A DNA stretch of 64,000 nucleotides from Rhodopseudomonas rhenobacensis (GCF_014203125.1 NZ_JACHIH010000012.1:56738-120737), one strand, 5' to 3'. Counted from the first letter of the stretch, positions 26,993 to 36,106 are shown. The notes: generated by a model not told the origin, from the letters alone. Program-made: numbers and translations.

Positions 26993-27988
26993 ATGACTTC
27001 CAGAAAATTACCGCAACTGATCGCGCGGATCGAAAGATGGCCGATCGCAGGCGCTTTCACGATTAGTCGCGGTTCGAAGACCGAGGCTGTGGTGGTGGTG
27101 GCGGAGATCAGCCGTGGCGGGCACGTCGGGCGGGGCGAATGCGTGCCTTACGCGCGCTATGGCGAGACTCCAGATGCGACATTGGCGACGATTGCGGCGT
27201 TAGCAGGGCCGCTCAGCCAAGGAATGGATCGCCGGGCGCTACAAACCGCGCTGCCGGCAGGCGCCGCGCGCAATGCGCTGGATTGCGCGTTGCTCGATCT
27301 GGAGACCAAGACCAGCGGCGGGCGGGTCTGGGACCTGCTCGGCCGCGCCGCGCCGCGGCCCTGCACCACCGCCTACACGATTTCGCTCGGGACCCCCGAT
27401 GCGATGGCTGCGGCGGCCGCCAAGGCGGCGGGCCGGCCGCTGCTGAAGGTCAAGCTCGGCGGCGGCGAGGATGGCGCCCGGATCGCCGCGGTGCGCCGCG
27501 AAGCGCCGGAATCCGAATTGATCGTCGACGCCAACGAGGCCTGGACCCCCGCCAATCTGGAGCAGAACCTCGCCGAATGCGCCGAGCTCGGCGTCACCCT
27601 GGTGGAGCAGCCGCTGCCGGCCGGACAGGATCAGGCGCTGGCCCGGATCCGGCGGCCGATGGCGGTGTGCGCCGACGAGAGCGTGCATGGCCTGGCCTCA
27701 CTCGACGGCCTGCGCGAGCGCTACGACGCCATCAACATCAAGCTCGACAAGACCGGCGGGCTGACCGAGGCGATGGCGATGGCCGACGCGGCGCGGGCGC
27801 AGGGCTTCGAGATCATGGTCGGCTGCATGGTGGCGACCTCGCTGTCGATGGCCCCGGCGCTGCTGCTGGCGCAGCAGGCGCGCTACGTCGACCTCGACGG
27901 GCCGCTGCTCTTGGCCGGTGACCGCGACGACGCGCTGCGCTACGACGGCAGCACGGTCTATCCGCCCGACGCAGCGCTCTGGGGCTGA
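26993..27988 (+). CDS. dgcA: L-Ala-D/L-Glu (dipeptide) epimerase, enolase superfamily, 331 aa
   Basis: Muconate-lactonizing subgroup: LLKVKLG (catalytic Lys pair), metal ligands in VDANEAW, EQPLP and ADES, then NIKLDKTGG (second catalytic Lys). These residues and the N-terminal capping domain fit dipeptide epimerases that recycle murein peptides. ATG 26993 was preferred to TTG 26978. The gene converges on and overlaps a MFS transporter gene by 31 bp. Specificity is inferred; other acid-sugar or dipeptide epimerases are possible. Confidence 0.85.
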   Translation: MTSRKLPQLIARIERWPIAGAFTISRGSKTEAVVVVAEISRGGHVGRGECVPYARYGETPDATLATIAALAGPLSQGMDRRALQTALPAGAARNALDCALLDLETKTSGGRVWDLLGRAAPRPCTTAYTISLGTPDAMAAAAAKAAGRPLLKVKLGGGEDGARIAAVRREAPESELIVDANEAWTPANLEQNLAECAELGVTLVEQPLPAGQDQALARIRRPMAVCADESVHGLASLDGLRERYDAINIKLDKTGGLTEAMAMADAARAQGFEIMVGCMVATSLSMAPALLLAQQARYVDLDGPLLLAGDRDDALRYDGSTVYPPDAALWG

Positions 27989-29175
27989 GCGCCCGGGTGA
28001 TGCGTCTCGAGCTTGCGGCGCGCCAGCCAGACCACGATCGTGCCGAGCCCCGCCATCGCCGCCATCCCGAAATAGACGCCGAGGCCGATGCGGCCGTAGA
28101 TCGCGCCGGTCCCGATCGAGGCGCCGCACATCACCATCCCGGCCGCTGCGGTGAGATAGCCCTGCGCGCTGGCGGTGACCTGCGGCGGCACATGCCGCAC
28201 CATCAGCATCATGGTGCCGACCTGGGTCAATCCGAAGCTCAGCCCGTGCAGCAGCTGCACGCCGGCCAATAGCGGCAAGGCCGGGTCCTGAGCGGTGACG
28301 ACCCAGCGCAGCACCGCGGCAAGCCCGCCGAACAGCATCATCAGCACCGGCGACAACGTGAATCGCGGCGACAGCGCGAACACCACGATCTCGGCGATCA
28401 CCCCCAGCGTCCACAGCCCGGCGATGGTGGTGCCGTCGAGCCCGGCGCCCTGCCAGGCGATCGAGGCGAAGATGTAGTAGGCGGCGTGGCTGCTCTGGAT
28501 CAGCGCCGCCGCGCCGATGATCGCCAGAAAACGCGAATCCCGCAGCAAGGCGCTGGCACGGAACGGCGAGGCCTGCGCGTGGCTCGGCGGCTCGTCGAGC
28601 CGCTGCAGCCCGAAGCTCGCCAGCGCGCCGAGCGCCGCCATCGCGGCGATCACCCAGATCAGCCGGTCGGCGGCGATCAGGTCGGCGAGCAGCCCGCAGC
28701 CGAGCGCGCCGACCACGAAGGCCGCCGAGCCCCACAGCCGCAGCGGCCCGTAGTTCAGGCCGTAGCGCACCACGCCTTTCAGCGCGTAGCCGTCGGCGAG
28801 CGGCACCAACGGCGTCCAGGCGCAGCAGGTGAGCGCGAACACGATCAGCACCGCGACCGGCTGCTGCAGCGTGCCGAGCAGCGTGAAGCCGGCGAAGGTC
28901 GCCAGCGCCGCGGCGATCATCGCGCCGCGCAGCGACCGGGTGCGTTCGGCCAAGCTGGTGATGATCGGCAACAACGTGAACCGGGTCAGCGACGGCACCG
29001 CGATGATCAATCCGATCCATGACGGCGCGATGCCGACCGCCTGCAGCCACAGCGGAAAGAACGGCAGATAGGTGCCGACCAGGCCGAACGCCATGCCGTA
29101 AAACAGCGCCAGCCGGCCTGCGAATCGCCCTGCGACCTCGTAGGAACTGATGGGGATTTGTGACGGCGACGGCAT
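27958..29175 (-). CDS. MFS transporter (MFS_1-like/HcaT type), 405 aa
   Basis: Twelve predicted hydrophobic segments with the MFS_1-like pattern at the start (FYGMAFGLVGTYLPFFPLWLQ) and GYALKGVVRYGLNYGPLRLWGSAAF, typical of the 3-phenylpropionate/nucleoside-type permeases. Start at 29175 (MPSPS) excludes a 22-residue hydrophilic extension. Its 3' end overlaps the dipeptide epimerase gene tail to tail. Substrate unknown; a murein-peptide link would be only positional. Confidence 0.85.
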   Translation of the reverse strand: MPSPSQIPISSYEVAGRFAGRLALFYGMAFGLVGTYLPFFPLWLQAVGIAPSWIGLIIAVPSLTRFTLLPIITSLAERTRSLRGAMIAAALATFAGFTLLGTLQQPVAVLIVFALTCCAWTPLVPLADGYALKGVVRYGLNYGPLRLWGSAAFVVGALGCGLLADLIAADRLIWVIAAMAALGALASFGLQRLDEPPSHAQASPFRASALLRDSRFLAIIGAAALIQSSHAAYYIFASIAWQGAGLDGTTIAGLWTLGVIAEIVVFALSPRFTLSPVLMMLFGGLAAVLRWVVTAQDPALPLLAGVQLLHGLSFGLTQVGTMMLMVRHVPPQVTASAQGYLTAAAGMVMCGASIGTGAIYGRIGLGVYFGMAAMAGLGTIVVWLARRKLETHHPGAQPQSAASGG

Positions 29176-29251
29176 CAATTCAATTGCGATTCGCGGCGGT
29201 TCATGGTGATCGTTAGCGCAACGCGTCCGAATTTGCCTCAACGAGTTGGCA

Positions 29252-30847
29252 ATGCCCGAAGAAGCTTTCGCCCTGTCGCCGATCTCCGCCCGTGCGTCGC
29301 TGCCCAGCGAGGCGGATTACGAGGCGATTCGCGAAGCCTTCATGGAGACCGCGCGGGGCCGCTGGTTTCTCGGTGAATACGCCAAGCGCAACCGCAACGC
29401 CGACACCCATATGGTGCTGGAAGCGGTGTCGCGAATTGAACAGACCATCGCGGCGCAGAAGAAATCCTCAGCCAGCGGCCTGGTGGAATCACTAGGTCGG
29501 ATCAGCGCACTGATCAATGAAGCGAAGGCCAGCGCCGCGCAGGCGCTGCCCGACCCCAGCGAAATCCTCGCCGGCGCCCGCGAAGGCGCGCGCGTCACCC
29601 GCGAAGTGGCTTCCGCGCTGCGCGACTGCGGCGCCGACCGGCGAATCTGCGATCTGCTCGATGCCCAGGTCGCCGCGATCGAAGCCGGCCACCGCGACAT
29701 CGCCGGCGTCGGCGCGCGCGACGCGGTGCTGGCGACCTTTGATCAGCTGTTGCAGCAGATCGTCGATCTCGGCAGCAGCGCGGCGAGCAAATCGCCGTCG
29801 CCGCGCCCGGCTCCGCCGTCGCCGCCCTCCGCCACCGTCCATGCGATGAGCGACTCGCGTCCGCCGGTCGCCGAAGCCGCGCCGGCCGAGCCAACCCCGA
29901 AGGCCCATTCGGCCGCCACCGCACCGGCCGCATCCGCGCCGATCGTCTCGGCGCCGGTCGCTTCCGTCGGCGTAGCGCCGCTGCCGGTGGCCCAAGTCGC
30001 GGCCAAACCGAGCTTCACGCCGCCGGCTGCGGCCCCCGAGGCGGCCCCGCCCGCGGTGCCGACGCCTGCCACGTCGGAGCGCGCCGAGCCGGTTGCCTTC
30101 GTGCCGCCGGCGCCGCCGCCCGAGCCTGAGGTTGCCGCGCCGCCCGAGGCGCCGAGGCCCGCGCCACAGGCTGCCCCGGCGCCGCGCGACGAGATCGTGG
30201 CGGATGATGTCGCCACCAACACGATGGCCACCAACACGATGGCCATTTCCCCGATGGCGGCAGACCCGGTCGCCGCCGAACCGATTGCCTCAGGCGCCGT
30301 GGACGCCGACCTGCCGACGCTCGACCAGATCATCGCCGACGAGGCCGCGACCGCCTACGATATCGCCGTGCTCGACATGGTCGCGCAGGAAATGGCCGCC
30401 CCCGATCGGGAGCAGGCTTCGATGACGGCCGTCGACACGATGGAGCAGCCGGTCGAGATCGAAGCCGCGCTGGCCGAGATCGCCATGGCCGAAGCCGAGA
30501 TGAGCGACTTGCCCACCAGCGCGGTGGCAACGAGGAATTTGGCTGCGAGCGAGTTGCCGCCGGCCGAGCCGGCAACGCTCGAGGCCGCGCCACCGGCGGC
30601 TTTGCCGTCGCAGCCGGTCGAAATGCCCGTGGCTCCGCCGGTCGCGGTGGCGATATCGGCGGCGAGCCCCGACGACGCGGCTCAGATCGGCCCCGCCGCA
30701 GCGACGATGTCGGCCGCCGAACCGGCCTCGCTCGGCGAAGCGCTGATCGCGCGCGGCATGGTGCGCAAACCGCTCGGCTCCGGCGTCGATCCCCTGGCGG
30801 CGATCCGGCGCATGTCCCAGGCCGAGAAGCTGGCGTTCTTTTCCTGA
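29252..30847 (+). CDS. Ala/Pro-rich protein with conserved ends, 531 aa
   Basis: The N-terminal 180 residues are helical and ordered, with RGRWFLGEYAKRNRNADTHM (about 37-56), a phrase I associate with uncharacterised proteins of this bacterial group. Residues about 185-490 are disordered, rich in Ala, Pro, Glu and Val, with the small repeat ATNTM. The last 40 residues (LGEALIARGMVRKPLGSG) are ordered again. No catalytic motif or membrane segment. ATG 29252 preferred over TTG 29246. Function unknown. Confidence 0.75.
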   Translation: MPEEAFALSPISARASLPSEADYEAIREAFMETARGRWFLGEYAKRNRNADTHMVLEAVSRIEQTIAAQKKSSASGLVESLGRISALINEAKASAAQALPDPSEILAGAREGARVTREVASALRDCGADRRICDLLDAQVAAIEAGHRDIAGVGARDAVLATFDQLLQQIVDLGSSAASKSPSPRPAPPSPPSATVHAMSDSRPPVAEAAPAEPTPKAHSAATAPAASAPIVSAPVASVGVAPLPVAQVAAKPSFTPPAAAPEAAPPAVPTPATSERAEPVAFVPPAPPPEPEVAAPPEAPRPAPQAAPAPRDEIVADDVATNTMATNTMAISPMAADPVAAEPIASGAVDADLPTLDQIIADEAATAYDIAVLDMVAQEMAAPDREQASMTAVDTMEQPVEIEAALAEIAMAEAEMSDLPTSAVATRNLAASELPPAEPATLEAAPPAALPSQPVEMPVAPPVAVAISAASPDDAAQIGPAAATMSAAEPASLGEALIARGMVRKPLGSGVDPLAAIRRMSQAEKLAFFS

Positions 30848-30902
30848 TCGCAAGTCGCGCCGCGCGACTTCGACGAAATCAACGGTTGTTCCTGTCGAAC
30901 CC

Positions 30903-31053
30903 GTGTCCCGGACGCGACCAGCGCGCTGGCGCTGCGACGCGAGCCGGGACCGTTCCAAATGTTGATTTGGCGAGCGCCGCATTTCGTAACGGCCCCGGCT
31001 CTGCAGCGCACCACGCCGCAAGCGCGGCGCGCTGCGCAGCGTCCGGGGCACGG
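30903..31053. repeat. Dispersed repeat, family C, copy 2
   Basis: GTGTCCCGGACGCGACCAGC ... GAGCCGGGACCGTTCC and CGTAACGGCCCCGGCTCTGC ... GTCCGGGGCACGG as inverted outer arms. Fills the gap between the Ala/Pro-rich gene and the dehydratase gene. Confidence 0.8.
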
Positions 31054-31080
31054 TTCTCAATGAGACGTCAGGGTGCTCAA

Positions 31081-32073
31081 CTATCCCTGAATCAGCCGAG
31101 CGAACACATCGGCGTCGACATTGCCGCCCGACAGCACGATCGCCACGGTCTTGCCGCGGGCGTCGATCGCGCCCGACAACAGCGCCGCCAGCGCCACGGC
31201 GCCGCCCGGCTCGACCACCAGCTTCAACTCCCGGAACAGGAGCGCCACCGCGGCGCCGACCTCGGCGTCCGACGCGGTGACGCCGCGCGCCAGCAGCTGC
31301 TGGTTGATCGAGAACGTCAACTGCCCGGGCATCGCCGCCATCAGCGCGTCGCAGATGGTGCGCTCGGTGGCGCCATGCGCCTGCCGCTCCCCGGCCTGCA
31401 ACGAGCGGGCGTGATCGTCATAGGCTTCGGGTTCGGCGCAGATGATGGTGGCCTGCGGACAGCGCGCGCGGACGGCCACCGCGGTGCCGGCCATCAGGCC
31501 GCCGCCGGACGCGGGTGCGACGACGATATCCGGCACCAGCCCCAGCGCCGCCAGATCCTCAACGATCTCTCGCCCCACCGTGCCTTGGCCTGCGATCACC
31601 TTCGGATCGTCATAGGGCGGCACCAGCGTCGCGCCGGTTTTCTCGGCGATGCCGCGGGCGATCGCCTCGCGGTCCTCGCGGTCGCGATCGTACAGCACCA
31701 CTTCGGCGCCGTAGGCCTTGGTGCGTTCGATCTTCGAGAGCGGCGCGTCGGCCGGCATCACGATGGTCGCCTGCATGCCGAGAATCTGCGCCGCGGCGGC
31801 GACCCCCTGGGCATGATTGCCGGAGGAGAACGCCACCACGCCGCCGCCGCGCGCTTCGCGCGGGATCGACGACATCTTGTTGAAGGCGCCGCGAAATTTG
31901 AACGAGCCGGTCCGCTGCAGCGTCTCCGGCTTCAGAAACACCCGCGCCCCGGTGCGCTGATCGAGCGCCGGCGACGAGAGCAGAGGGGTGCGCACCGCAT
32001 AGGGCGCAAGTACCAAGGCGGCCGCCTCGATATCCGCAGAACCGACCGGCAGCGACGTCAGAACATCTGTCAT
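31081..32073 (-). CDS. Threonine/serine dehydratase-family PLP enzyme, 330 aa
   Basis: Fold-type II PLP enzyme: PLP Lys in SFKFRGA (about 57-63), SSGNHAQGVA substrate loop, SGGGLMAG phosphate loop and a C-terminal LSGGNVD. No ACT regulatory domain, so it is of the short, catabolic type (threonine ammonia-lyase, EC 4.3.1.19, or 3-hydroxyaspartate dehydratase/serine racemase relatives). The specificity cannot be settled from motifs. Single gene, 56 bp from the end of the next. Confidence 0.88.
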   Translation of the reverse strand: MTDVLTSLPVGSADIEAAALVLAPYAVRTPLLSSPALDQRTGARVFLKPETLQRTGSFKFRGAFNKMSSIPREARGGGVVAFSSGNHAQGVAAAAQILGMQATIVMPADAPLSKIERTKAYGAEVVLYDRDREDREAIARGIAEKTGATLVPPYDDPKVIAGQGTVGREIVEDLAALGLVPDIVVAPASGGGLMAGTAVAVRARCPQATIICAEPEAYDDHARSLQAGERQAHGATERTICDALMAAMPGQLTFSINQQLLARGVTASDAEVGAAVALLFRELKLVVEPGGAVALAALLSGAIDARGKTVAIVLSGGNVDADVFARLIQG

Positions 32074-32129
32074 GGGGCTTGTCTAACGCGCCGCGCCGCG
32101 CGCGAGCAAGTCTCAATCGCGTTGCAACA

Positions 32130-33179
32130 TCACGCCGAGATCTGCGGACGCCGCCAGGCCCGCGCCGCACGACTGCTCTCCATCAGTTGCGCGGTGGCGA
32201 CGTTGTCGATGAAGGCGGCGGCCGAAGCTTCCCAAGTCTGCGTCAACGCGAACTCCTGGCAGGCCTGTCGCGACAATTGCAGCGCCGAGAGGCAGGCGGC
32301 GCGCAGGTCGTTGTTCAGCGCCCCGACCGGCGCCGAACCGATCACGTCGCGCGGCCCGGTCACCGGGAACGCCGCAACCGGCACGCCGCTGGCCAGCGCT
32401 TCCAGGATCACCAGTCCGAAGGTGTCGGTCTTGCTGGGAAACACGAACACGTCGGCCATCGCATAGGCCTGCGCCAGAGCTTCGCCCTGCAAGGCGCCGA
32501 GAAACACCGCCTCGGGGTAGCTGCGCTGCAAGGCCGCGCGCGCCGGACCGTCGCCGACCACCACCTTGGTGCCCGGCAATTTCAGATCGAGAAACGCTTC
32601 GAGGTTCTTTTCCACCGCAACCCGGCCGACGCAGAGAAACAACGGCCGCGGCAGATCCGAGGACACCGTGCGCGGATGGAACAGCTTGGTATCGACGCCG
32701 CGCGGCCACAGCACCACGTTGCGAAAGCCGCGGCCGCGCAATTCGTCGGCGAGCGCCGGCGTTGCCGCCATCACGGCTTGGCTCAATCCATGGAAGCGGC
32801 GCAGCCAGGCCCAGATCCAGGATTCCGGGATCGGAAACCGCGCCGAGATGTATTCCGGAAAACGGGTATGGAAGCTGGTGGTGAAGCGCAGGCCGCGCTT
32901 GCGGCAATAGCGCCGCACCGCGATGCCGATCGGGCCTTCGGTGGCGATGTGGATGAAGTCGGCGTGCGCCTCGCCGATCAGCCGCGCGATCTTGCTCGGG
33001 CCCGGCAAGGCGACCCGCAGATCGGGATAGCTCGGCAGCCCGACGGTGCGGAACGATTGCGGGGTGATGAAGCAAACCTCGACGCCGAGCGACTTGGCCG
33101 CCTCGGCCATCATCGTCAGCGTGCGGACCACGCCGTTGACCTGCGGATGCCAGGCATCGGTTGCAATCAGAATACGCAT
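32130..33179 (-). CDS. GT4 glycosyltransferase, Agt-like (diacylglycerol glycosyltransferase candidate), 349 aa
   Basis: GT-B fold family 4 enzyme: VNGVVRT glycine-rich N-terminal loop (about 14-20), VGRVAVEKN at the start of the second domain and KTDTFGLVILEALA with the EX7E-type acidic pair. It starts directly after the metallophosphoesterase stop. This order (PlcP-like phospholipase then glycosyltransferase) is that of plcP-agt, where Agt glycosylates diacylglycerol released from phospholipids during phosphate limitation. The acceptor is inferred from context; a cell-wall or mannosyl role is the alternative. Confidence 0.85.
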   Translation of the reverse strand: MRILIATDAWHPQVNGVVRTLTMMAEAAKSLGVEVCFITPQSFRTVGLPSYPDLRVALPGPSKIARLIGEAHADFIHIATEGPIGIAVRRYCRKRGLRFTTSFHTRFPEYISARFPIPESWIWAWLRRFHGLSQAVMAATPALADELRGRGFRNVVLWPRGVDTKLFHPRTVSSDLPRPLFLCVGRVAVEKNLEAFLDLKLPGTKVVVGDGPARAALQRSYPEAVFLGALQGEALAQAYAMADVFVFPSKTDTFGLVILEALASGVPVAAFPVTGPRDVIGSAPVGALNNDLRAACLSALQLSRQACQEFALTQTWEASAAAFIDNVATAQLMESSRAARAWRRPQISA

Positions 33180-33980
33180 TCAGGCGGCGCGCGCCGCGAC
33201 CGGCGGCGCGAGCAATGCCCGCGTCGAGGTCTCATGCGTCCAAGTGATGATTTCGAAACGGCCGTCTTCGTTTTCCGCAAGTGCGGTGCAGCTTTCGACC
33301 CAGTCGCCGCAATTCATGTAGCGCACGCCGTGATCGTCGCGGATCGCCGCGGTGTGGATGTGGCCGCAGATCACGCCGTCGGCGCCGTGGCGCTTGGCCT
33401 CGCCGGCCAGCGTCTCCTCGAACGCGCCGATGTAGTTGACGGCGTTCTTGACCTTCAGCTTGGCCCATTTCGACAACGACCAATACGGCACTCCGAAGAA
33501 CCGCCGGAACGCGTTGACCAGCCGGTTCATCTTGATGGCGAAGTCGTAGGCCTTGTCGCCGAGATGGGCGAGCCAGCGCGCGTTCTGCACCACGAGGTCG
33601 AACATGTCGCCGTGGATCACCAGATAGCGCCGGCCGTCGGCGCCCTCGTGCACCGCGCTCTCCACCACCTCGATGCCGCCGAAATGCGTGCCGTAGTAGT
33701 TGCGCAGGAATTCGTCGTGATTGCCCGGCACGTAGATGATGCGGGCACCCTTGCGCGCCTTGCGCAGCAACTTCTGCACGAAGTCGTTGTGCGACTGCGG
33801 CCAGTACCAGCTCGATTTCAACGCCCAGCCGTCGACGATGTCGCCGACCAGATAGATGGTGTCGGCATCGTGGACCCGGAAGAAATCCAGCAGTTTGGCG
33901 GCTTGGCAGCCCCGCGCGCCGAGATGGACATCGGAGATGAATAAGGTGCGAAATCGCCGTTCCGGACCCTGGTCGCTCAT
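33180..33980 (-). CDS. Calcineurin-like metallophosphoesterase, PlcP-like, 266 aa
   Basis: All five metal-binding blocks are present: SDVHLG, GDIVDG, GNHDE, HGDMFD and GHIHTA. The family is usually annotated as UDP-2,3-diacylglucosamine diphosphatase-like (LpxH-like), but its rhizobial member PlcP is a phospholipase C of phosphate starvation. The gene lies between a PE methyltransferase-like gene and a glycosyltransferase, favouring the PlcP reading. The start at 33980 (MSDQG) was preferred to 33995. No signal peptide: a cytoplasmic, membrane-peripheral enzyme. I saw no Pho box nearby. Confidence 0.88.
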   Translation of the reverse strand: MSDQGPERRFRTLFISDVHLGARGCQAAKLLDFFRVHDADTIYLVGDIVDGWALKSSWYWPQSHNDFVQKLLRKARKGARIIYVPGNHDEFLRNYYGTHFGGIEVVESAVHEGADGRRYLVIHGDMFDLVVQNARWLAHLGDKAYDFAIKMNRLVNAFRRFFGVPYWSLSKWAKLKVKNAVNYIGAFEETLAGEAKRHGADGVICGHIHTAAIRDDHGVRYMNCGDWVESCTALAENEDGRFEIITWTHETSTRALLAPPVAARAA

Positions 33981-34031
33981 GGCGTCACGTCCCATCTGCA
34001 GCTGCTGCCGCGGTCGGCAGCGGGATGACGC

Positions 34032-34691
34032 TCACGCCGCCAGCGGCGCAGGCGTCCGTTCAAAACATACCAGCGTGTAGATGCCGAATGGCGCGATCTT
34101 GCGCCGCTCGACCAGAATGGCGTCCTTGTTGGACTGCGCCCAGGCCTGCAGCCGGGCGAACGGAAATTCCGGGCGCAGGCCGAGCCCGCGGGTGCGCTGC
34201 GCGGTCCAGCGTTCCACCGCGGCGGCGACGCCGACCTCGGAATACAAATGGTTGACCAGGATGATGCGGCCGCCCGGCTTGACCACGCGGTGGCACTCCG
34301 ACAGCACCTGCTCGGGGTTCGCCACCAGCGTGATGACGAACTGCGCGACCACGCAATCGAAGGTCGCGTCGGGAAACGCCATGCGATGCGCGTCCATCAC
34401 CTGGACGCCCTTGACCCACGGATATCGCCCGGTCGCCATCTTGGCGCGGGCCTTTTCCAGCATCGGTTCACACAGATCGATGCCGGTAATTTCGGTGGTG
34501 TGGTCGTAATCGTCGAACGACAGCCCGGTGCCGACGCCGACCTCCAGGATCTTGCCGCCGAGTGAGCGCGCCTCGGCCGCCGCGGCGCGACGACCCTTCA
34601 ACATCACCGGCCCGCAGATCGCGTCATAGATCGGGGCCCAGCGGGCATAGGCGTGTTCAACGATGGATTTGTCGAGGTCGGGAGTCATCAT
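34032..34691 (-). CDS. pmtA: PmtA-type phosphatidylethanolamine N-methyltransferase, 219 aa
   Basis: Class I SAM methyltransferase with EVGVGTGLSF (SAM motif I), GIDLCEPMLEKA and VNHLYSE. Length and motifs agree with the Rhodobacter-type PmtA that methylates PE toward phosphatidylcholine. ATGATG at 34691/34688 gives two possible starts. First gene of a minus-strand run with the PlcP-like and Agt-like genes, so a membrane-lipid function is likely. Broader methyltransferase activity (UbiE-like) cannot be excluded. Confidence 0.8.
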   Translation of the reverse strand: MMTPDLDKSIVEHAYARWAPIYDAICGPVMLKGRRAAAAEARSLGGKILEVGVGTGLSFDDYDHTTEITGIDLCEPMLEKARAKMATGRYPWVKGVQVMDAHRMAFPDATFDCVVAQFVITLVANPEQVLSECHRVVKPGGRIILVNHLYSEVGVAAAVERWTAQRTRGLGLRPEFPFARLQAWAQSNKDAILVERRKIAPFGIYTLVCFERTPAPLAA

Positions 34692-34831
34692 TTCCAAAGA
34701 TCTGTTGTCGAATCGAAGTTCATTTCCACGATTTTTGGGATAGCAGCCGAGTGCGACGCGCAGACGACATGGAGCGGCGCCGGGCCCGTTGCCGCCGCCG
34801 GACAGCTCAGCAATTCGGTGGATAACGCCGA

Positions 34832-34880
34832 GAGCATGATCCCGAAAAGTGGATCCCGGTTTTCGGCAAAGATCATGCTC
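34832..34880. repeat. Small palindromic repeat (GAGCATGAT...GATCATGCTC)
   Basis: GAGCATGATCCCGAAAAGTG ... CGGTTTTCGGCAAAGATCATGCTC, ends and inner arms complementary. A common dispersed element in Bradyrhizobium-group genomes as I recall it. Confidence 0.75.
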
Positions 34881-34890
34881 AATCAAAAAG

Positions 34891-34927
34891 CTAGAGGATG
34901 ACGATTCGAAGAATCGTCATCCTCTAG
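34891..34927 (-). terminator. Perfect 17-bp terminator hairpin overlapping the thiD stop codon
   Basis: CTAGAGGATGACGATTC (34891-34907), loop GAA, then its exact reverse complement (34911-34927). On the minus strand it is followed by CTTTTTGATT. The stop codon of thiD (34924-34926) is inside the stem. Confidence 0.9.
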
Positions 34928-35724
34928 TCGAAAGCGTGGAAGTGGTGGATCGGGCCGTGGCCGTGACCGACCTGCAGCCGGCCGGCGGCGGCGATTGCTG
35001 CGCTCACCCAAGCCTTGGCGGTGCGCACCGCGGTGTGCAGATCGGCGCCCTTGGCGAGTTCCGCGGCGATCGCCGAGGACAACGAGCAGCCGGTGCCGTG
35101 GGTGTTCTGGGTGGCGATCCGCGGCGCCGGCAGCGCCAGGGTTCCTTTGGCGGTCACCAGATAATCGGTGCTCGACGGCCCCTGGCCGTGGCCGCCCTTG
35201 ATCAGCACCGCGCCGCAGCCCAGCGCCAATAAGCGCCGGCCCTGGCCTTCGATCTCGCCGACGCTGCTGGCAACCGGCTCGCCGAGCAACGCCGCGGCCT
35301 CCGGCAGGTTCGGCGTGATGATCTGCGCCCGCGGCAGCAACAGGCTGCGCAGCGCGTCGACCGCGTCCGGCGCCAGCAGGTGGTCGCCGGAGGTCGCGAC
35401 CATCACCGGGTCGAGCACCACCAGGCGCGGCGACCAGCGCGCCAGCGCGACGACGATCGCCTCGATCGCGGCGCGCTGCGACACCATGCCGATCTTCACC
35501 GCCTTGACGTCGAGGTCGTCGAACACCGCGTTGATCTGGGCGGTGATGAAATCCGCCGGCACGTCGTGCACCGCGGTCACCCCCTTGGTGTTCTGCGCCG
35601 TCAAGGCGGCGATCACCGAGGCGCCGTAGACGCCGAGCGCCGCAAAGGTCTTGAGATCGGCCTGAATGCCGGCGCCGCCGCTACTGTCGGAACCGGCAAT
35701 GGTGAGGGCGATCGGCTGGGTCAT
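34924..35724 (-). CDS. thiD: Hydroxymethylpyrimidine/phosphomethylpyrimidine kinase, 266 aa
   Basis: Ribokinase-fold kinase of thiamine synthesis: SDSSGGAGIQADLKTF near the start (pyrimidine pocket), VMVATSGD, and NTHGTGCSLSSAIAA anion hole with the catalytic Cys near the C-terminus. It phosphorylates HMP and HMP-P. ATG 35724 (MTQPIA) fits the family start; a longer frame adds 12 residues. Monocistronic with its own terminator. No TPP riboswitch was recognised upstream in 35725-35860. Confidence 0.93.
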   Translation of the reverse strand: MTQPIALTIAGSDSSGGAGIQADLKTFAALGVYGASVIAALTAQNTKGVTAVHDVPADFITAQINAVFDDLDVKAVKIGMVSQRAAIEAIVVALARWSPRLVVLDPVMVATSGDHLLAPDAVDALRSLLLPRAQIITPNLPEAAALLGEPVASSVGEIEGQGRRLLALGCGAVLIKGGHGQGPSSTDYLVTAKGTLALPAPRIATQNTHGTGCSLSSAIAAELAKGADLHTAVRTAKAWVSAAIAAAGRLQVGHGHGPIHHFHAFD

Positions 35725-35860
35725 GGTGGGCTCATTGCGACACTGTGGCATCAAGGACAAGTCGGGTCGTATCCTGCCGGCTTTGCGGCGGCAAGCTCGC
35801 TTGCCAGGGCGGGCGGATTTTGGCTTGATGCGCCGGCGTCACGCCCCCGGAGAGACCTCG

Positions 35861-36106
35861 ATGATTCCCTTCTTTGTTCAGTTCAAATGCCAGCTCGGCC
35901 AATCCTATGCGGTCGCCAACGCGCTCGCCGAAGCCGAGATCGCATCGGAGATCTATTCCACCGCGGGCGATTACGATTTGCTGGTGAAATTCTACGTCGA
36001 TCGCGACACCGACATCGGCCACTTCATCGCCGAAAAGGTCCAGGTGATCCCCGGCATCCAGGACACCCACACCATCATCACCTTCAAGGCGTTCGGGGGG
36101 AAATAG
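35861..36106 (+). CDS. Stand-alone Lrp/AsnC ligand-binding (RAM) domain protein, 81 aa
   Basis: The whole protein is the C-terminal RAM domain of Lrp/AsnC regulators (GDYDLLVKFYVD, VIPGIQDTHTIITFK). No helix-turn-helix domain. ATG 35861 follows GGAGAG. Such stand-alone proteins oligomerise and bind amino acids, and may modulate full-length Lrp proteins. Targets unknown. Confidence 0.9.
   Translation: MIPFFVQFKCQLGQSYAVANALAEAEIASEIYSTAGDYDLLVKFYVDRDTDIGHFIAEKVQVIPGIQDTHTIITFKAFGGK

Noticed and set aside
34692..34760. Pho box upstream of the pmtA-plcP-agt-like genes
   Set aside because: No pair of CTGTCAT-like half-sites was found by eye.
35725..35860. TPP riboswitch near thiD
   Set aside because: The 136-bp region lacks the conserved CUGAGA-type core.
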